Positions 27,662 to 37,219 of a stretch of DNA of 64,000 nt are shown one piece after another. The stretch spans positions 41,643-105,642 of the forward strand of contig CAVQJP010000017.1 of assembly GCA_963712825.1 (NCBI GenBank). Direction: 5' to 3'. Position numbers and translations under genes: made by a program. Under the pieces are notes generated by a model. The model was not told where the DNA came from. It did not search any database and saw only the letters and a list, made by a program, of their open reading frames with translations. Position 1 is the first letter of the stretch. Each line of letters opens with the position of its first letter. Origin of the DNA: AP-15 sp963712825 (lineage in GTDB: Bacteria; Pseudomonadota; Alphaproteobacteria; ATCC43930; CGMCC-115725).

Positions 27662-27889
27662 TCAGAATTTAGTAAAGTCCGGTAAGTGCGGGTAAAAGCT
27701 GCCGGTCAGCCTGCATACGGCAATTTCGTTCCGATGTCGGCTTTGGACCAAAAACCAAACCGGCGCCGTTCCGGGCGCGATCGCAGGGGCCCGCGCTTCC
27801 GGGGCCGCAGCGGCCGCCGGCGCAAGAGTGGCAAGCGCTGCGAGGCACAGGGCGAGCAACGCAGGCGTTAGTGGATGAGGTCTGCGCAT
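27662..27889 (-). CDS. possible small exported protein
   Basis: 75 residues; the first ~28 (MRRPHPLTPALLALCLAALA TLAPAAAAA) look like a signal peptide, and GAGAG sits before the ATG. The rest has no recognisable feature. It could be a decayed gene. Confidence 0.35.
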   Translation of the reverse strand: MRRPHPLTPALLALCLAALATLAPAAAAAPEARAPAIAPGTAPVWFLVQSRHRNEIAVCRLTGSFYPHLPDFTKF

Positions 27890-28107
27890 GGTCGCTCTCT
27901 CATCGCAGGCGGTGCGCCGCTAGTGCTAAAAGAAGACAATTCATTGCCGGCGCCGCGGTATTGCGAGTAAAGCGCGGTCAAGCATCAAACCCTTTTTCAC
28001 CGATACCGTCTGACAGGACTGCCGATCGCCGGGACAAAATCCGTGGGCAGAGCCGCCGAGGACGGCTGCTGGTTCAGCGGACCCGCGCTGGTGGTCCGAG
28101 ACGATGC

Positions 28108-31100
28108 TCATTCGGCGGCGCCGGCTGCCGGTGCCTCAGCCGGGGCGCCGCGCGAGCCGCGCAGGCTCCGCAGCCAATGGCCGAGGCGGTCCATGTAGAT
28201 GTAGACGACGGGCGTGGTGAACAATGTCAGCACCTGTGAGACGAGCAGGCCGCCGACGATCGCATAACCGAGCGGCTGGCGGATTTCCGAGCCGATGCCG
28301 GTGCCGAGCATCAGCGGGATGCCGGCGAGCAGCGCGCACATCGTCGTCATTAGGATCGGGCGAAAACGCAGCAGGCAGGCCTCGTGGATCGCCTCTTCGG
28401 GGCTGAGCCCCCGCTCGCGCTCGCCGACCAGCGCAAAATCGATCAGCATGATGCCGTTCTTCTTGACGATGCCGATCAACAGGATGATCCCGATGATGCC
28501 GATCACGTCGAGCGGCATGCCGAACAGCATCAGCGTCAACAGCGCGCCGAGCCCGGCCGAGGGCAGGGTCGAGATGATCGTGATCGGGTGGATCATGCTT
28601 TCGTAGAGCATGCCGAGGATGATGTAGATCGCGATCAGCGCGGCCAGGATCAGGATCGGCGTGCTGCTCAGCGAATTCTGAAACGCCTGCGCGCTGCCCT
28701 GGAAGCTCGTCGCCACTGAGCGTGGCAGGTGCAGCCCTTTCGCGGCCTGCTGGATGGCGGTCACCGCTGCGCCGATCGAGACCCCCGGAGGGAGGTTGAA
28801 GCTCAATGTCACCGACGGGAATTGGCCCTGGTGGTTGACCGCGATCGGCGCCACCGTCGAGGCGATCGCGGCGAACTGGCTGAGCGGGACTTCGGCGCCG
28901 CTGGACGAGGTCGCATAGATGCGGCTCAGCGCGTTTGGCCCGAGTTGGAAATCGGGCTCTACTTCGAGTATCACAAAATATTGGTTGAGCCTTGTGTAGA
29001 TGCGCGCCGCGACGCGCTGGCCGAATGCGTCATAGAGGATCGAGTCGACCATCGACGGGTTGATGCCGAGCTGCGAGGCGAGCTGGCGGTTGATCTCGAT
29101 GTTCATGACCCGGCCGCTGCTCTGCTGGTCGGTGGCGACGTCGGTCAGCTGCGGCAATATCTGCATTTTCTTCAGCAGGATCGGCGCCCAGTGGTCGAGC
29201 TCGGCGCTGTCGACATCTACGAGCGTGTATTGGTACTGGGTCTTGGAAACCCGCGCGCCAACCGTAATGTCCTGTGCCGCCTGCATGTACAAGGTGATGC
29301 CCCAGACCGGCTGCAGCGCCTTGTTCAAGCGCGCGATCACCTGGTCGACGCCGACCCTTTGGCTGAGCGGCTTCAACGTGATGAACACACGGCCGTCATT
29401 CTCGGTCACGGTGGGTCCGCCGGGTCCGATATAGGCGTTTACCGCGGCGACCGCCGGGTCCCGCATGACCACCGCCAGCACCGCCCGCATGCGGTCCTTC
29501 ATCCCCTGCGGCGAAATGTTTTCAGCACCCTCGGCGACGCCCTGAATCAGGCCGGTGTCTTCCTGCGGGAAAAAACCTTTCGGGATCTCGACGAACAGCA
29601 CGCCGGTCAAGATGACGGTCGAGATCATCACCATCAGGGTGACAAAGCGGTGGCGCAGCGCCACCACCAATGCCCGGTCGTAAGCCGCAGCCAGTCCATC
29701 GAAAAAGCGCTCGAGCGTGCGCGAGACGAGGCCCGCGTGCGTTTCGTCGTCCGCCGTTAAGACGTGGGCGCACATCATCGGGGTCAAGGTCAGCGAGACG
29801 ATCAGCGAGATCACGATCGCCACCGCGACGGTGACGGCGAACTCGCGAAACAACAAGCCGACGATGCCGCTCATCAGGAACAGCGGGATGAACACCGCGA
29901 TCAGCGAGATCGTGATCGACATGATCGTAAAGCCGATTTCGCCGGCCCCTTCGAGCGCGGCCTGCATCGGCGTCTTTCCCTCCTCGATGTGGCGCACGAT
30001 GTTCTCGATCATGACGATCGCATCGTCGACGACAAAGCCGACCGCGATCGTCAGCGCCATCAGCGAAATGTTGTCGAGGCTGTAGCCGAGCGCATAGAGC
30101 ACGGCAAAGGTGCCGATCAGCGCCATCGGCACCGAGATCGCCGGGATCACCGTCCCCCAAAGCTTGCGCAGGAAGAGCAGAATGACGCCGACGACCAGCA
30201 CGATCGTCAGCAGCAATGTGTGTTGAACATCGGTGACGCTGGCCCGGATCGTCTGGGTGCGGTCGGAGACGATATGGATTTTAAGCGATGGCGGCAGCGA
30301 GGCTTCGAGCTGCGGCAATGCCTTTTTGATGGCGTCCACCGTGGCGATGACATTGGCGCCCGGCTGGCGCTGGACCGCGATGATGATCGCCGGCTCGGTG
30401 TCCATCCAGCCCGCCAGATTCACATCTTGCGGCGCCACGATGGCGCGGCCGACATTGCGCACCCGCACCGGTCCGCTGGCGCCGAAAGCACTGTTGCGGT
30501 TGGCGAGGATGTAGTCGTTGAACCCCTGCGCCGTCATCAGCTGATCGTTGGTCTGCAGCGCAAAGGCCTGGTTGGCGCCGTACAACGCGCCTTTCGGCTG
30601 GTCAACCGTGGCCGTCGAGAGCGCGGTCCGCACCGCCTCGAGGTCGAGGCCGTCCGCGGCCAGCAGCGCCGGATTGACCTGCACCCGGATCGCCGGGTTC
30701 TGCTCGCCGCCGATGCCGACAAGGCCGACACCCGGCATTTGCGAAATCTTCTGCGCGAGGATGCTGTTGGCATAATCGCTGACCGTGGTCAGCGGCAGCG
30801 TCGCCGAGGTCAGCGCCAGCATCAGCACCGGCGTGTCGGCCGGATTGGTCTCGCGATAAACAGGCGGGCTTGGCATCGTCGGCGGCAATAGGCCGGCCGT
30901 CGCATTGATCGCCGCCTGCACCGCCTGGGCCGCCGAACCGATTGCCATGCTGCGATCGAATTGCAATGTAATCTCGGCATATTCGGTGCCGCTGCTCGAG
31001 GTCATTTGCGTCAGACCGGGGATCTCACCGAACTGCCGTTCGAGCGGCGTGGTGACGGTGCTGGCGACGGTCTGCGCATCGGCACCCGGGAACTGCGCGG

Positions 31101-31242
31101 TGACCAGGATCGTCGGGGTGTCGATGTTCGGCAGGGCCGCGACCGGCAGCAGCTCGTAGCCGATCAGGCCCAAGAGGAGGATCGCCGCCATCAGCATCGC
31201 GGTGGCGATCGGCCTGCGGATGAACCGCGCTGAGATGTTCAC
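28108..31242 (-). CDS. RND efflux permease, MdtB/MuxB-like hydrophobe/amphiphile family
   Basis: 1,044 residues, intact and full length. MNISARFIRRPIATAMLMAA (first helix), PVAALPNIDTPTILVTAQFP GA, the proton-relay helix with the RND Asp pair in ALTIAVGFVVDDAIVMIENI VRH, and the ESMIHPITIISTLPSAGLGA and FALVGERERGLSPEEAIHEA CLLRFRPILMTTM segments are all typical. It sits in the inner membrane and pumps drugs or lipophilic compounds with the adaptor gene upstream, whose stop overlaps its GTG start (GTGA). No outer-membrane channel gene is nearby. The last residues are Ala-rich and probably disordered. Confidence 0.95.
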   Translation of the reverse strand: MNISARFIRRPIATAMLMAAILLLGLIGYELLPVAALPNIDTPTILVTAQFPGADAQTVASTVTTPLERQFGEIPGLTQMTSSSGTEYAEITLQFDRSMAIGSAAQAVQAAINATAGLLPPTMPSPPVYRETNPADTPVLMLALTSATLPLTTVSDYANSILAQKISQMPGVGLVGIGGEQNPAIRVQVNPALLAADGLDLEAVRTALSTATVDQPKGALYGANQAFALQTNDQLMTAQGFNDYILANRNSAFGASGPVRVRNVGRAIVAPQDVNLAGWMDTEPAIIIAVQRQPGANVIATVDAIKKALPQLEASLPPSLKIHIVSDRTQTIRASVTDVQHTLLLTIVLVVGVILLFLRKLWGTVIPAISVPMALIGTFAVLYALGYSLDNISLMALTIAVGFVVDDAIVMIENIVRHIEEGKTPMQAALEGAGEIGFTIMSITISLIAVFIPLFLMSGIVGLLFREFAVTVAVAIVISLIVSLTLTPMMCAHVLTADDETHAGLVSRTLERFFDGLAAAYDRALVVALRHRFVTLMVMISTVILTGVLFVEIPKGFFPQEDTGLIQGVAEGAENISPQGMKDRMRAVLAVVMRDPAVAAVNAYIGPGGPTVTENDGRVFITLKPLSQRVGVDQVIARLNKALQPVWGITLYMQAAQDITVGARVSKTQYQYTLVDVDSAELDHWAPILLKKMQILPQLTDVATDQQSSGRVMNIEINRQLASQLGINPSMVDSILYDAFGQRVAARIYTRLNQYFVILEVEPDFQLGPNALSRIYATSSSGAEVPLSQFAAIASTVAPIAVNHQGQFPSVTLSFNLPPGVSIGAAVTAIQQAAKGLHLPRSVATSFQGSAQAFQNSLSSTPILILAALIAIYIILGMLYESMIHPITIISTLPSAGLGALLTLMLFGMPLDVIGIIGIILLIGIVKKNGIMLIDFALVGERERGLSPEEAIHEACLLRFRPILMTTMCALLAGIPLMLGTGIGSEIRQPLGYAIVGGLLVSQVLTLFTTPVVYIYMDRLGHWLRSLRGSRGAPAEAPAAGAAE

Positions 31243-32498
31243 GGCAACAGCCCTGCGCTCGCCGGCGTCGGATTCGGCACCGCGGCCGGGTCGCCCGGGT
31301 TGGCGAGAGACACCACGGTTCCCGACGTCAGCCGGTATTGGCCGCGCACGACAACGGTCTCCCCGGCGCTCAAGCCCTTGTCGATCAGCGCCTCGCCGTT
31401 CAGCGTCTCGCGCACCGAGACCGGCCGCATTGCCGCTTTGTGATCGGGGCGGACGACAAAGACGAACTGCCCCTGTGGCCCCTGCTGCACGGCGTCGAGC
31501 GGGACGGTCAAACCATTATCCTGGACTTGGGTCACGACCTGGACATTGACGAACATGCCGGGCCACAGCCGGCGCTTCGGATTGGGAAAGATCGCCTTGA
31601 GGCTTATCGTGCCCGAGGTGGTGTTTGCCTGGTTGTCGACCGCGGCGATCGTGCCGGTATCAAGCTCGGTTTTGCCGTCTGCGCTCAGCGCGATCGCTTT
31701 GATGCGGCCTTTGGCCAGCGCGTCCTGCACCGCCGGGATGTCGGCTGCAGCCAGTGTAAACATCACGCTGATCGGCTCGACCTGGTTGACCACGACCAAG
31801 GCATTCGGCTCGCTCGGAGAACCCCGCGACGTGCTCGAGTGGATGATGTTGCCGACATCGAGCAAGCGTATTCCGGCAACTCCGTCAAACGGTGCCACGA
31901 GTTTGGTATAGCTCAGCTGGATCTTGGCATATTCGACCGCGGCCTGGTCGGCTTGTAGCGTGGCCTGTTCCTGGGCGATCATCGCCTGCTGCGTGGCGAC
32001 CTGCTGCTGCGGCGCAAACCCCTGCTTGACCAGCGGCACATATCGGCCGAGGTTGATCTGGCCATTTTCGAGATGGGCCTGGTCGCGGGCGAGATTGGCC
32101 TCTGCCTGGTCGAGCTGCGCCTCATAGGTGCTGGGATCGAGCTGGGCCAGGAGCTCGCCTTTTCTGACAGACTGGCCGTCGTTGAAGTCGATGCTGACGA
32201 TCGGTTCCGTGACCATGCTGCGGACCGTCGCGCTGTTGAGCGCCGTGACATAACCGATCCCGGTCAGCACAATCGGGAAATTTTGCTTTTGGACCGTGGT
32301 TGCAATGACGGGAACGGCGGGCGGGGGCTCTGGCCCTGCCTCGGCAGGGCCGTGCGCGAAGTGTCGCCATCCCAGATAGCCGCCGGAGGCGAGCGCGATC
32401 ATTACCAGGCCGGCAAGCAGCGGAGGCCGTCGTCCGGTCTTGACGGCGGGTTTATCGACAGCAACGGATGACGCGGGCATAGGCTCGTAGCTCCCCAT
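31239..32498 (-). CDS. RND efflux periplasmic adaptor (membrane fusion protein)
   Basis: 419 residues. N-terminal anchor helix (LLAGLVMIALASGGYLGW), then TVRSMVTEPIVSIDFNDGQS VRKGELLAQLD (lipoyl half-motif), a coiled-coil hairpin (~residues 110-190), VAPFDGVAGIRLLDVGNIIH (second lipoyl half) and a beta-barrel with LWPGMFVNVQVV. Closest by pattern to MdtA/MuxA. It links the permease downstream to an outer-membrane channel. The ATG at 32498 begins a short Pro/Ser-rich cytoplasmic tail. Confidence 0.93.
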   Translation of the reverse strand: MGSYEPMPASSVAVDKPAVKTGRRPPLLAGLVMIALASGGYLGWRHFAHGPAEAGPEPPPAVPVIATTVQKQNFPIVLTGIGYVTALNSATVRSMVTEPIVSIDFNDGQSVRKGELLAQLDPSTYEAQLDQAEANLARDQAHLENGQINLGRYVPLVKQGFAPQQQVATQQAMIAQEQATLQADQAAVEYAKIQLSYTKLVAPFDGVAGIRLLDVGNIIHSSTSRGSPSEPNALVVVNQVEPISVMFTLAAADIPAVQDALAKGRIKAIALSADGKTELDTGTIAAVDNQANTTSGTISLKAIFPNPKRRLWPGMFVNVQVVTQVQDNGLTVPLDAVQQGPQGQFVFVVRPDHKAAMRPVSVRETLNGEALIDKGLSAGETVVVRGQYRLTSGTVVSLANPGDPAAVPNPTPASAGLLP

Positions 32499-32827
32499 CG
32501 AGTGCGGTCCCGTTTTGCGGGTGCACCTCTCGCAGAGTTAGGCCGACAGTCGCCTGGACCCCAGTAAAACGGGGTAAAAATTTGTACGGCATCGGGTTAA
32601 CCTCAGCAGCTTTTAGGGTCGGGATTTCCCCGCGGTGTGGCGTCGTTTGACGCAGTGGCCCCGGTAAACCGAGCACCGCGGGCGATCCGTCACCATGCGC
32701 CAGCCTGGCTGTCGCTCCAGGTTTACGAAGATTTACTCCAATTCACTGGCGCCCGATTACCTGCGATGTACTTAAGTAACGGCGGGTTGACATCCGCTCG
32801 CCAAGCCATGCGCGGAGGCAATCGACA
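32499..32827. promoter_or_regulatory. divergent intergenic region, efflux operon and aquaporin row
   Basis: Separates the minus-strand efflux operon from the plus-strand aquaporin gene and should hold both promoters. It has an A+T-richer stretch (about 32560-32620) and GGAGG at 32814 serving the aquaporin GTG. No operator could be named with confidence. Confidence 0.4.
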
Positions 32828-33535
32828 GTGACTGAAACAGCAATCGGCCCGTCGCGGGCGTTGGCGGCCGAGTTCATCGGCACCTTCGCGCTGATCTTCA
32901 TCGGCGCCGGGGCGGCGATAGCGCTTGGCGTCAACCATGATCCGCCCGTCGCATTCGCGCATGGGCTCACCATCCTGGTGTTTGTCGCGGCATTCGGCGA
33001 CATCAGCGGCGGCCATTTCAATCCCGCCGTCACGATCGGCCTGGCGACAGCGGGAGTGTTTCCAAGCCGTCGGGTGACGCCTTACATCGTCGCCCAGCTC
33101 GCCGGCTGCATCGCCGCCGCCTGGGTACTCCTTCGGGCGTATGGCGGGCCGGTCCACCACCTTGGTGCTACACTGGTCGACACGCAGCGTATCACCTATG
33201 GCGGTGCGTTCATGTTCGAAGCTGTCGGCACGTTGTTTCTCGTCAGCACGGTCCTGCACACCGCCGTGCGCAGCCCCAGCAGGCTGGCGCCGGTTGCGAT
33301 CGGAATGACGGTGACGCTCTGCATTCTCGGCTTCGGTGCCATGACTGGCGGCAGCATCAACCCGGCGCGGACCATCGGGCCGGCGGTCGCAGCCGGTCTT
33401 TATCGAGAAGTCCCGCTCTACGTTGCGGCCCAGGTAGTGGGTGCGATCTTTGCCGGTGTACTGTACCGCTGGTTCTGGGTTGAGCGGCGCACACTCGGAA
33501 CAGCGACAGTGCAGTCAACGGCCGCAGCCGAATGA
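32828..33535 (+). CDS. aquaporin / MIP family channel
   Basis: 235 residues, six membrane helices with both pore signatures: HFNPAVTIG (first NPA) and SINPARTIGPA (second NPA followed by the pore Arg). LAAEFIGTFALIFIGAGAA is the first helix. GTG start with GGAGG upstream. Water or small neutral solute (possibly peroxide) passage. It is the first of three plus-strand genes with short gaps (67 and 51 bases) ending in catalase, which makes peroxide transport a reasonable but unproven guess. Confidence 0.92.
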   Translation: MTETAIGPSRALAAEFIGTFALIFIGAGAAIALGVNHDPPVAFAHGLTILVFVAAFGDISGGHFNPAVTIGLATAGVFPSRRVTPYIVAQLAGCIAAAWVLLRAYGGPVHHLGATLVDTQRITYGGAFMFEAVGTLFLVSTVLHTAVRSPSRLAPVAIGMTVTLCILGFGAMTGGSINPARTIGPAVAAGLYREVPLYVAAQVVGAIFAGVLYRWFWVERRTLGTATVQSTAAAE

Positions 33536-33602
33536 GGGCGGCGAGTCGCTGGGCTGGAGCCGCTACGAATTTGCCAGGCAAAAGCCATTGTAGGAGGAAG
33601 CA

Positions 33603-34277
33603 ATGACGTTGGTCCCGTTACGCACAATCGACGCGATGCCGCAGGCGGTCGCCGGCGTCGGCGCTCCCGACAGCAAACTGGCGCGTGAGGTGACCGAATT
33701 GGTCAGAGATACCGAATCACCGCTGCTGTTCCATCACTCGAGCCGCGTCTATTACTGGGGGGCGCTGACCGGCAAGCGCCGCGGCCGCCGTTTCGATCCC
33801 GAACTCCTTTATGCCGGCGCGATGTTCCACGACATGGGGCTCACTCCGGCCCACGCGAGTGCGGATCAGCGCTTTGAGGTGGACGGCGCCAACGCCGCCC
33901 GCGACTTCCTTCGCAGCCACAGCATCGCCGAGCGCGACGTCGAGACGGTCTGGACCGCGATCGCGCTGCACACGACACCAGGCATCCCGGAGCATATGCA
34001 TCCCGTCATCGGGCTCGTTACCGCCGGCGTCGAGATGGACGTTCTCGGCATCGCTTTTTCCGAGTTCACGGAGGCCGAGCGCGAAGCGGTGGTCCACGCA
34101 CACCCACGCCCCCCTCGGTTCAAGGAAGCAATCATCCAGACCTTCTACGACTTTATCCACCTCAAGCCCGAGACGACCTTTGGTAATGTCAAGGCCGACG
34201 TGCTCGCCGACAAGAATCCCTCCTTCCGGCCCGAGAATTTCTGCCGCGTGATCCGCGCCTCTCCCTGGCCCGGCTAA
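33603..34277 (+). CDS. HD-domain protein, cyanamide-hydratase-like
   Basis: 224 residues with AGGAGG five bases before the ATG. The metal-binding HD pattern is visible as LLFHHSSRVYYWGAL, LLYAGAMFHDMGLT and AIALHTTPGIPEHMHPVI. The overall layout (about 220 residues, RFEVDGANAARDFLRSHSIA) resembles the HD hydrolases annotated as cyanamide hydratase. The true substrate is unknown. Between aquaporin and catalase in an operon-like row. Confidence 0.85.
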   Translation: MTLVPLRTIDAMPQAVAGVGAPDSKLAREVTELVRDTESPLLFHHSSRVYYWGALTGKRRGRRFDPELLYAGAMFHDMGLTPAHASADQRFEVDGANAARDFLRSHSIAERDVETVWTAIALHTTPGIPEHMHPVIGLVTAGVEMDVLGIAFSEFTEAEREAVVHAHPRPPRFKEAIIQTFYDFIHLKPETTFGNVKADVLADKNPSFRPENFCRVIRASPWPG

Positions 34278-34328
34278 GCGCCATCCACACCACTCCCCTT
34301 CCTTCCTTCCGAACCAAAGGAACCTGTC

Positions 34329-35786
34329 ATGTCTACAACGAAGCGCTTCACCAACGCCACCGGCGCGCCGGTGGCCGACAACACCAACATCTTGACCGCC
34401 GGTCCGCGCGGCCCGGCGCTGCTGCAGGACATCTGGCTGCTCGAGAAGCTCGCGCACTTCGACCGCGAAGTGATCCCTGAGCGCCGCATGCACGCTAAAG
34501 GGTGGGGCGCCCACGGTACCTTTACCGTGACACACGACATCACCCGCTTTACCAAGGCGAAGATTTTCAGCGCGATCGGCAAGCAGACGCCGATGTTCGC
34601 CCGCTTCTCGACCGTCGCCGGCGAGCGCGGTGCCGCCGACGCCGAGCGTGACATCCGCGGCACTGCCGTGAAGTTCTACACCGAGGAAGGCAACTGGGAC
34701 ATCGTCGGCAATAACACACCGGTGTTCTTTTTTCGCGATCCGCTGCGCTTCCCCGATCTCAACCATGCGATCAAACGCGACCCGCGCACCGGGATGCGCA
34801 GTGCGGACAACAACTGGGATTTCTGGACCTTGCTGCCGGAAGCGCTGCACCAGGTCACTGTCGTCATGTCAGACCGCGGCATCCCGAAGAGCTTCCGCAA
34901 TATGCACCTCTTCGGCAGCCACACCTTTTCGATGATCAGCGCGGCGAACGAGCGCGTCTGGGTTAAATTCCATTTTCGCACCCAGCAAGGCATCGCCAAC
35001 CTCACCGATGCCGAGGCTGAAGCCCTCGTCGCGAAGGACCGCGAAAGCAATGGTCGCGACCTTTTCAATGCGATCGAAGCCGGCGATTTCCCGCGCTGGA
35101 CGCTTTTCATCCAGGTGATGACCGAAGCGCAGGCGAAGACGCACCGGCACAACCCGTTCGACCTGACCAAGGTCTGGCCGAAGTCCGAGTACCCGCTGAT
35201 CGAGGTCGGCGTGATGGAGCTCAACCGCTGGCCGGACAACTATTTCGCCGAAGTCGAGCAGGCGGCGTTCGGGCCGTCGAACGTCGTCCCCGGCATCAGC
35301 TTCTCTCCGGACCGGATGCTCCAGGCGCGCCTGTTCTCGTACAACGACGCGGTTCTGTACCGCCTCGGCGTCAACTTCTACCAGATCCCGGTCAACGCGC
35401 CGAAATGCCCGTACATGAGCTACCATCGCGACGGAGCAATGCGGGTCGACGGCAATCTCGGCGGCACCACCAGCTTCAACCCGAACAGCGCCGGGCTGTG
35501 GGACAATCAGCCAGACTTCGCCGAGCCGCCGCTGCCCATCGAAGGCGAGGCGGCCCACTACAACCATTACGCCGACGACGACCACTGGGAGCAGCCGGGT
35601 AATTTGTTCCGGCTGATGACGCCCGCGCAGCAGCAGGCCCTGTTCGACAACACCGCCCGGGCGATGGGCGATGCACGCCGGCACATCAAGGAGCGGCACA
35701 TCGCGAATTGCCTGCGTGCCGATCCGGACTACGGCCGCGGCGTCGCCCGGGCCCTCGGGCTGGAACTGCCCCTCGCTGCCGAATAA
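34329..35786 (+). CDS. monofunctional heme catalase (clade 3 size)
   Basis: 485 residues. Distal His region VIPERRMHAKGWGAHGTFTV, FARFSTVAGERGAADAERDI RG, Asn region FYTEEGNWDIVGNNTPVFFF RDPLRFPDLNHA, and the heme-Tyr signature RLFSYNDAVLYRLGVNFYQI are all present, followed by YHRDGAMRVDGNLGG. It degrades hydrogen peroxide in the cytoplasm. GGAACC precedes the ATG. Last gene of the aquaporin-HD-catalase row. Confidence 0.97.
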   Translation: MSTTKRFTNATGAPVADNTNILTAGPRGPALLQDIWLLEKLAHFDREVIPERRMHAKGWGAHGTFTVTHDITRFTKAKIFSAIGKQTPMFARFSTVAGERGAADAERDIRGTAVKFYTEEGNWDIVGNNTPVFFFRDPLRFPDLNHAIKRDPRTGMRSADNNWDFWTLLPEALHQVTVVMSDRGIPKSFRNMHLFGSHTFSMISAANERVWVKFHFRTQQGIANLTDAEAEALVAKDRESNGRDLFNAIEAGDFPRWTLFIQVMTEAQAKTHRHNPFDLTKVWPKSEYPLIEVGVMELNRWPDNYFAEVEQAAFGPSNVVPGISFSPDRMLQARLFSYNDAVLYRLGVNFYQIPVNAPKCPYMSYHRDGAMRVDGNLGGTTSFNPNSAGLWDNQPDFAEPPLPIEGEAAHYNHYADDDHWEQPGNLFRLMTPAQQQALFDNTARAMGDARRHIKERHIANCLRADPDYGRGVARALGLELPLAAE

Positions 35787-35814
35787 ACGGCACCGAGGCC
35801 GAGCGATGGGGGAC

Positions 35815-36035
35815 TTCTCGGACTGACGGAGCAGGAACTGTTGGCGCTCGCCATCTCTCGAAGAGGAGGACTTCGCAGAGGCGATGCGCGGAACCTATTC
35901 CGGAGCGCCGCGGATGTTCACCGCGATGGCGGAGGAGGAGAACGGCCACCGTCATCGTCTCCTCGACCTCTCGCGCCGCGAAGTTCGGCGACCACATCCC
36001 GCTGATCCGCCGGCAGGACGTGAGGGGCATCAGCG
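35815..36035 (+). pseudogene. remnant of an mbfA-type erythrin-VIT iron exporter (ferritin-like domain)
   Basis: Across three frames the sequence reads TEQELLALAIS, MFTAMAEEENGHRHRLLDL and FGDHIPLIRRQDVRGI. This is the pattern of the rubrerythrin-like N-terminal domain of MbfA (Er-VIT1) proteins, with the EExxH metal motif as EEENGH. The VIT membrane domain is missing. It lies directly downstream of catalase; iron export and peroxide detoxification are commonly linked. Confidence 0.6.
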
Positions 36036-36221
36036 CGGGCCGATGTGTAACGGTCCCGTTACAATCGGCCACAATATTTTACATTAAACGCGTCGCGCGG
36101 GTCCGCGAGACGCGACAATCTGTCACCTTAACCAAGGAAATTACGAAAATCGTCCAGGACGCGAGCGGCGAGCGCCTGAAAACAAGCACATTCCCCGGAT
36201 CCGGCCTGAGGGAGGAATGCG

Positions 36222-37082
36222 ATGCGGCTATCAACTAAACTCGTCATCGCAATGGCGCTTGTCGCCGGTATTCTCCACCTCTCGGTCAGGAGCGCGGCGG
36301 CCGACCAGATCGCTTTTGCGGTGGACAACACCGAAAACCTCTACAGCGTAGACCTGACCACAGCCACGGCAACGCCGATCGGGTATACCGGGCAATTTCT
36401 GCAGGGCTTGGCGGTCTCGCCTCTGGGCGTCCTGTTCGGGACCGATTACCTTGGAAACCTATTTTCGATTAGCAGCACCACCGGCGCGGCGACGTTTATC
36501 GGCAGCACCGGTTTGGGCGACATCGAGGACCTAGGCTTCAGGGGCACGACCCTGATAGGCGCCGACTTCAGCAACCTGGGCGGCCCGACGACTGTATCTG
36601 CGATCAACACAACCACTGCCGCGCCGACCCTGATCACCAGCTTCCAGCAAGGCCCGGTGCGCGCAATGGCGGTGCTGAACACGAACACGATCGACGTCGC
36701 CAGCGATACGCCGGTCTCCCAGTCTCTGGTGCAGGTCAATCTCCTGACCGGCCTCAACACGTCCTTGGGGCAGCTGCCTGGTGGGGGTACCGATCTTATC
36801 GCCGCACTAAGTTTTGGGACGGATGGGAATGTCTATGCCCTCGATGCTCTCGGAAACGACTATATCCTCAGTAGTAACGGAGCGGGCACTCTGATCGGCA
36901 ATACTGGCGGCCAGTACTGGCTCAATTCGACGATGGCCTCGTTCGCCTCCGACCCCCCCGCCGACCCCGTGCCGGAGCCTAGCAGCATGGCATTGCTGCT
37001 GACGGCGGCATTCGGCCTGGTCGGCGCGCACACATGGCGGAGGTCAGGCCGCGTGGCGGGAAGGTGGCGCCACGAGGGCTAA
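36222..37082 (+). CDS. PEP-CTERM exported protein
   Basis: 286 residues with a signal peptide (MRLSTKLVIAMALVAGILHL SVRSAAA). A repeat-rich body follows (LYSVDLTTATATPIG, LFSISSTTGAATFIGSTG) reminiscent of a beta-propeller. The C-terminus is PVPEPSSMALLLTAAFGLVG AHTWRR: a VPEP motif, one helix and a basic tail. This is the sorting signal recognised by exosortase, so the protein is probably cell-surface or matrix associated. GGAGG precedes the ATG. No exosortase gene in the window. Confidence 0.88.
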   Translation: MRLSTKLVIAMALVAGILHLSVRSAAADQIAFAVDNTENLYSVDLTTATATPIGYTGQFLQGLAVSPLGVLFGTDYLGNLFSISSTTGAATFIGSTGLGDIEDLGFRGTTLIGADFSNLGGPTTVSAINTTTAAPTLITSFQQGPVRAMAVLNTNTIDVASDTPVSQSLVQVNLLTGLNTSLGQLPGGGTDLIAALSFGTDGNVYALDALGNDYILSSNGAGTLIGNTGGQYWLNSTMASFASDPPADPVPEPSSMALLLTAAFGLVGAHTWRRSGRVAGRWRHEG

Positions 37083-37219
37083 GTTACGACCTGAAGCAGG
37101 CGATCTGGTCCGGTGCGGCGGTCATTTTACTAACATCTTTCTCAATCTGGGCCGCGGCGGTCGGTACCTGAACCTGAATCAGCCACGATCGCTACGTCCG
37201 AGCCGAAAAGGGAACGCCG

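Noticed and set aside
28729..30891. Long open frames on the plus strand
   Set aside because: They are antisense to the conserved RND permease, rich in Arg/Asp/His, and have no family likeness; a codon-bias shadow.
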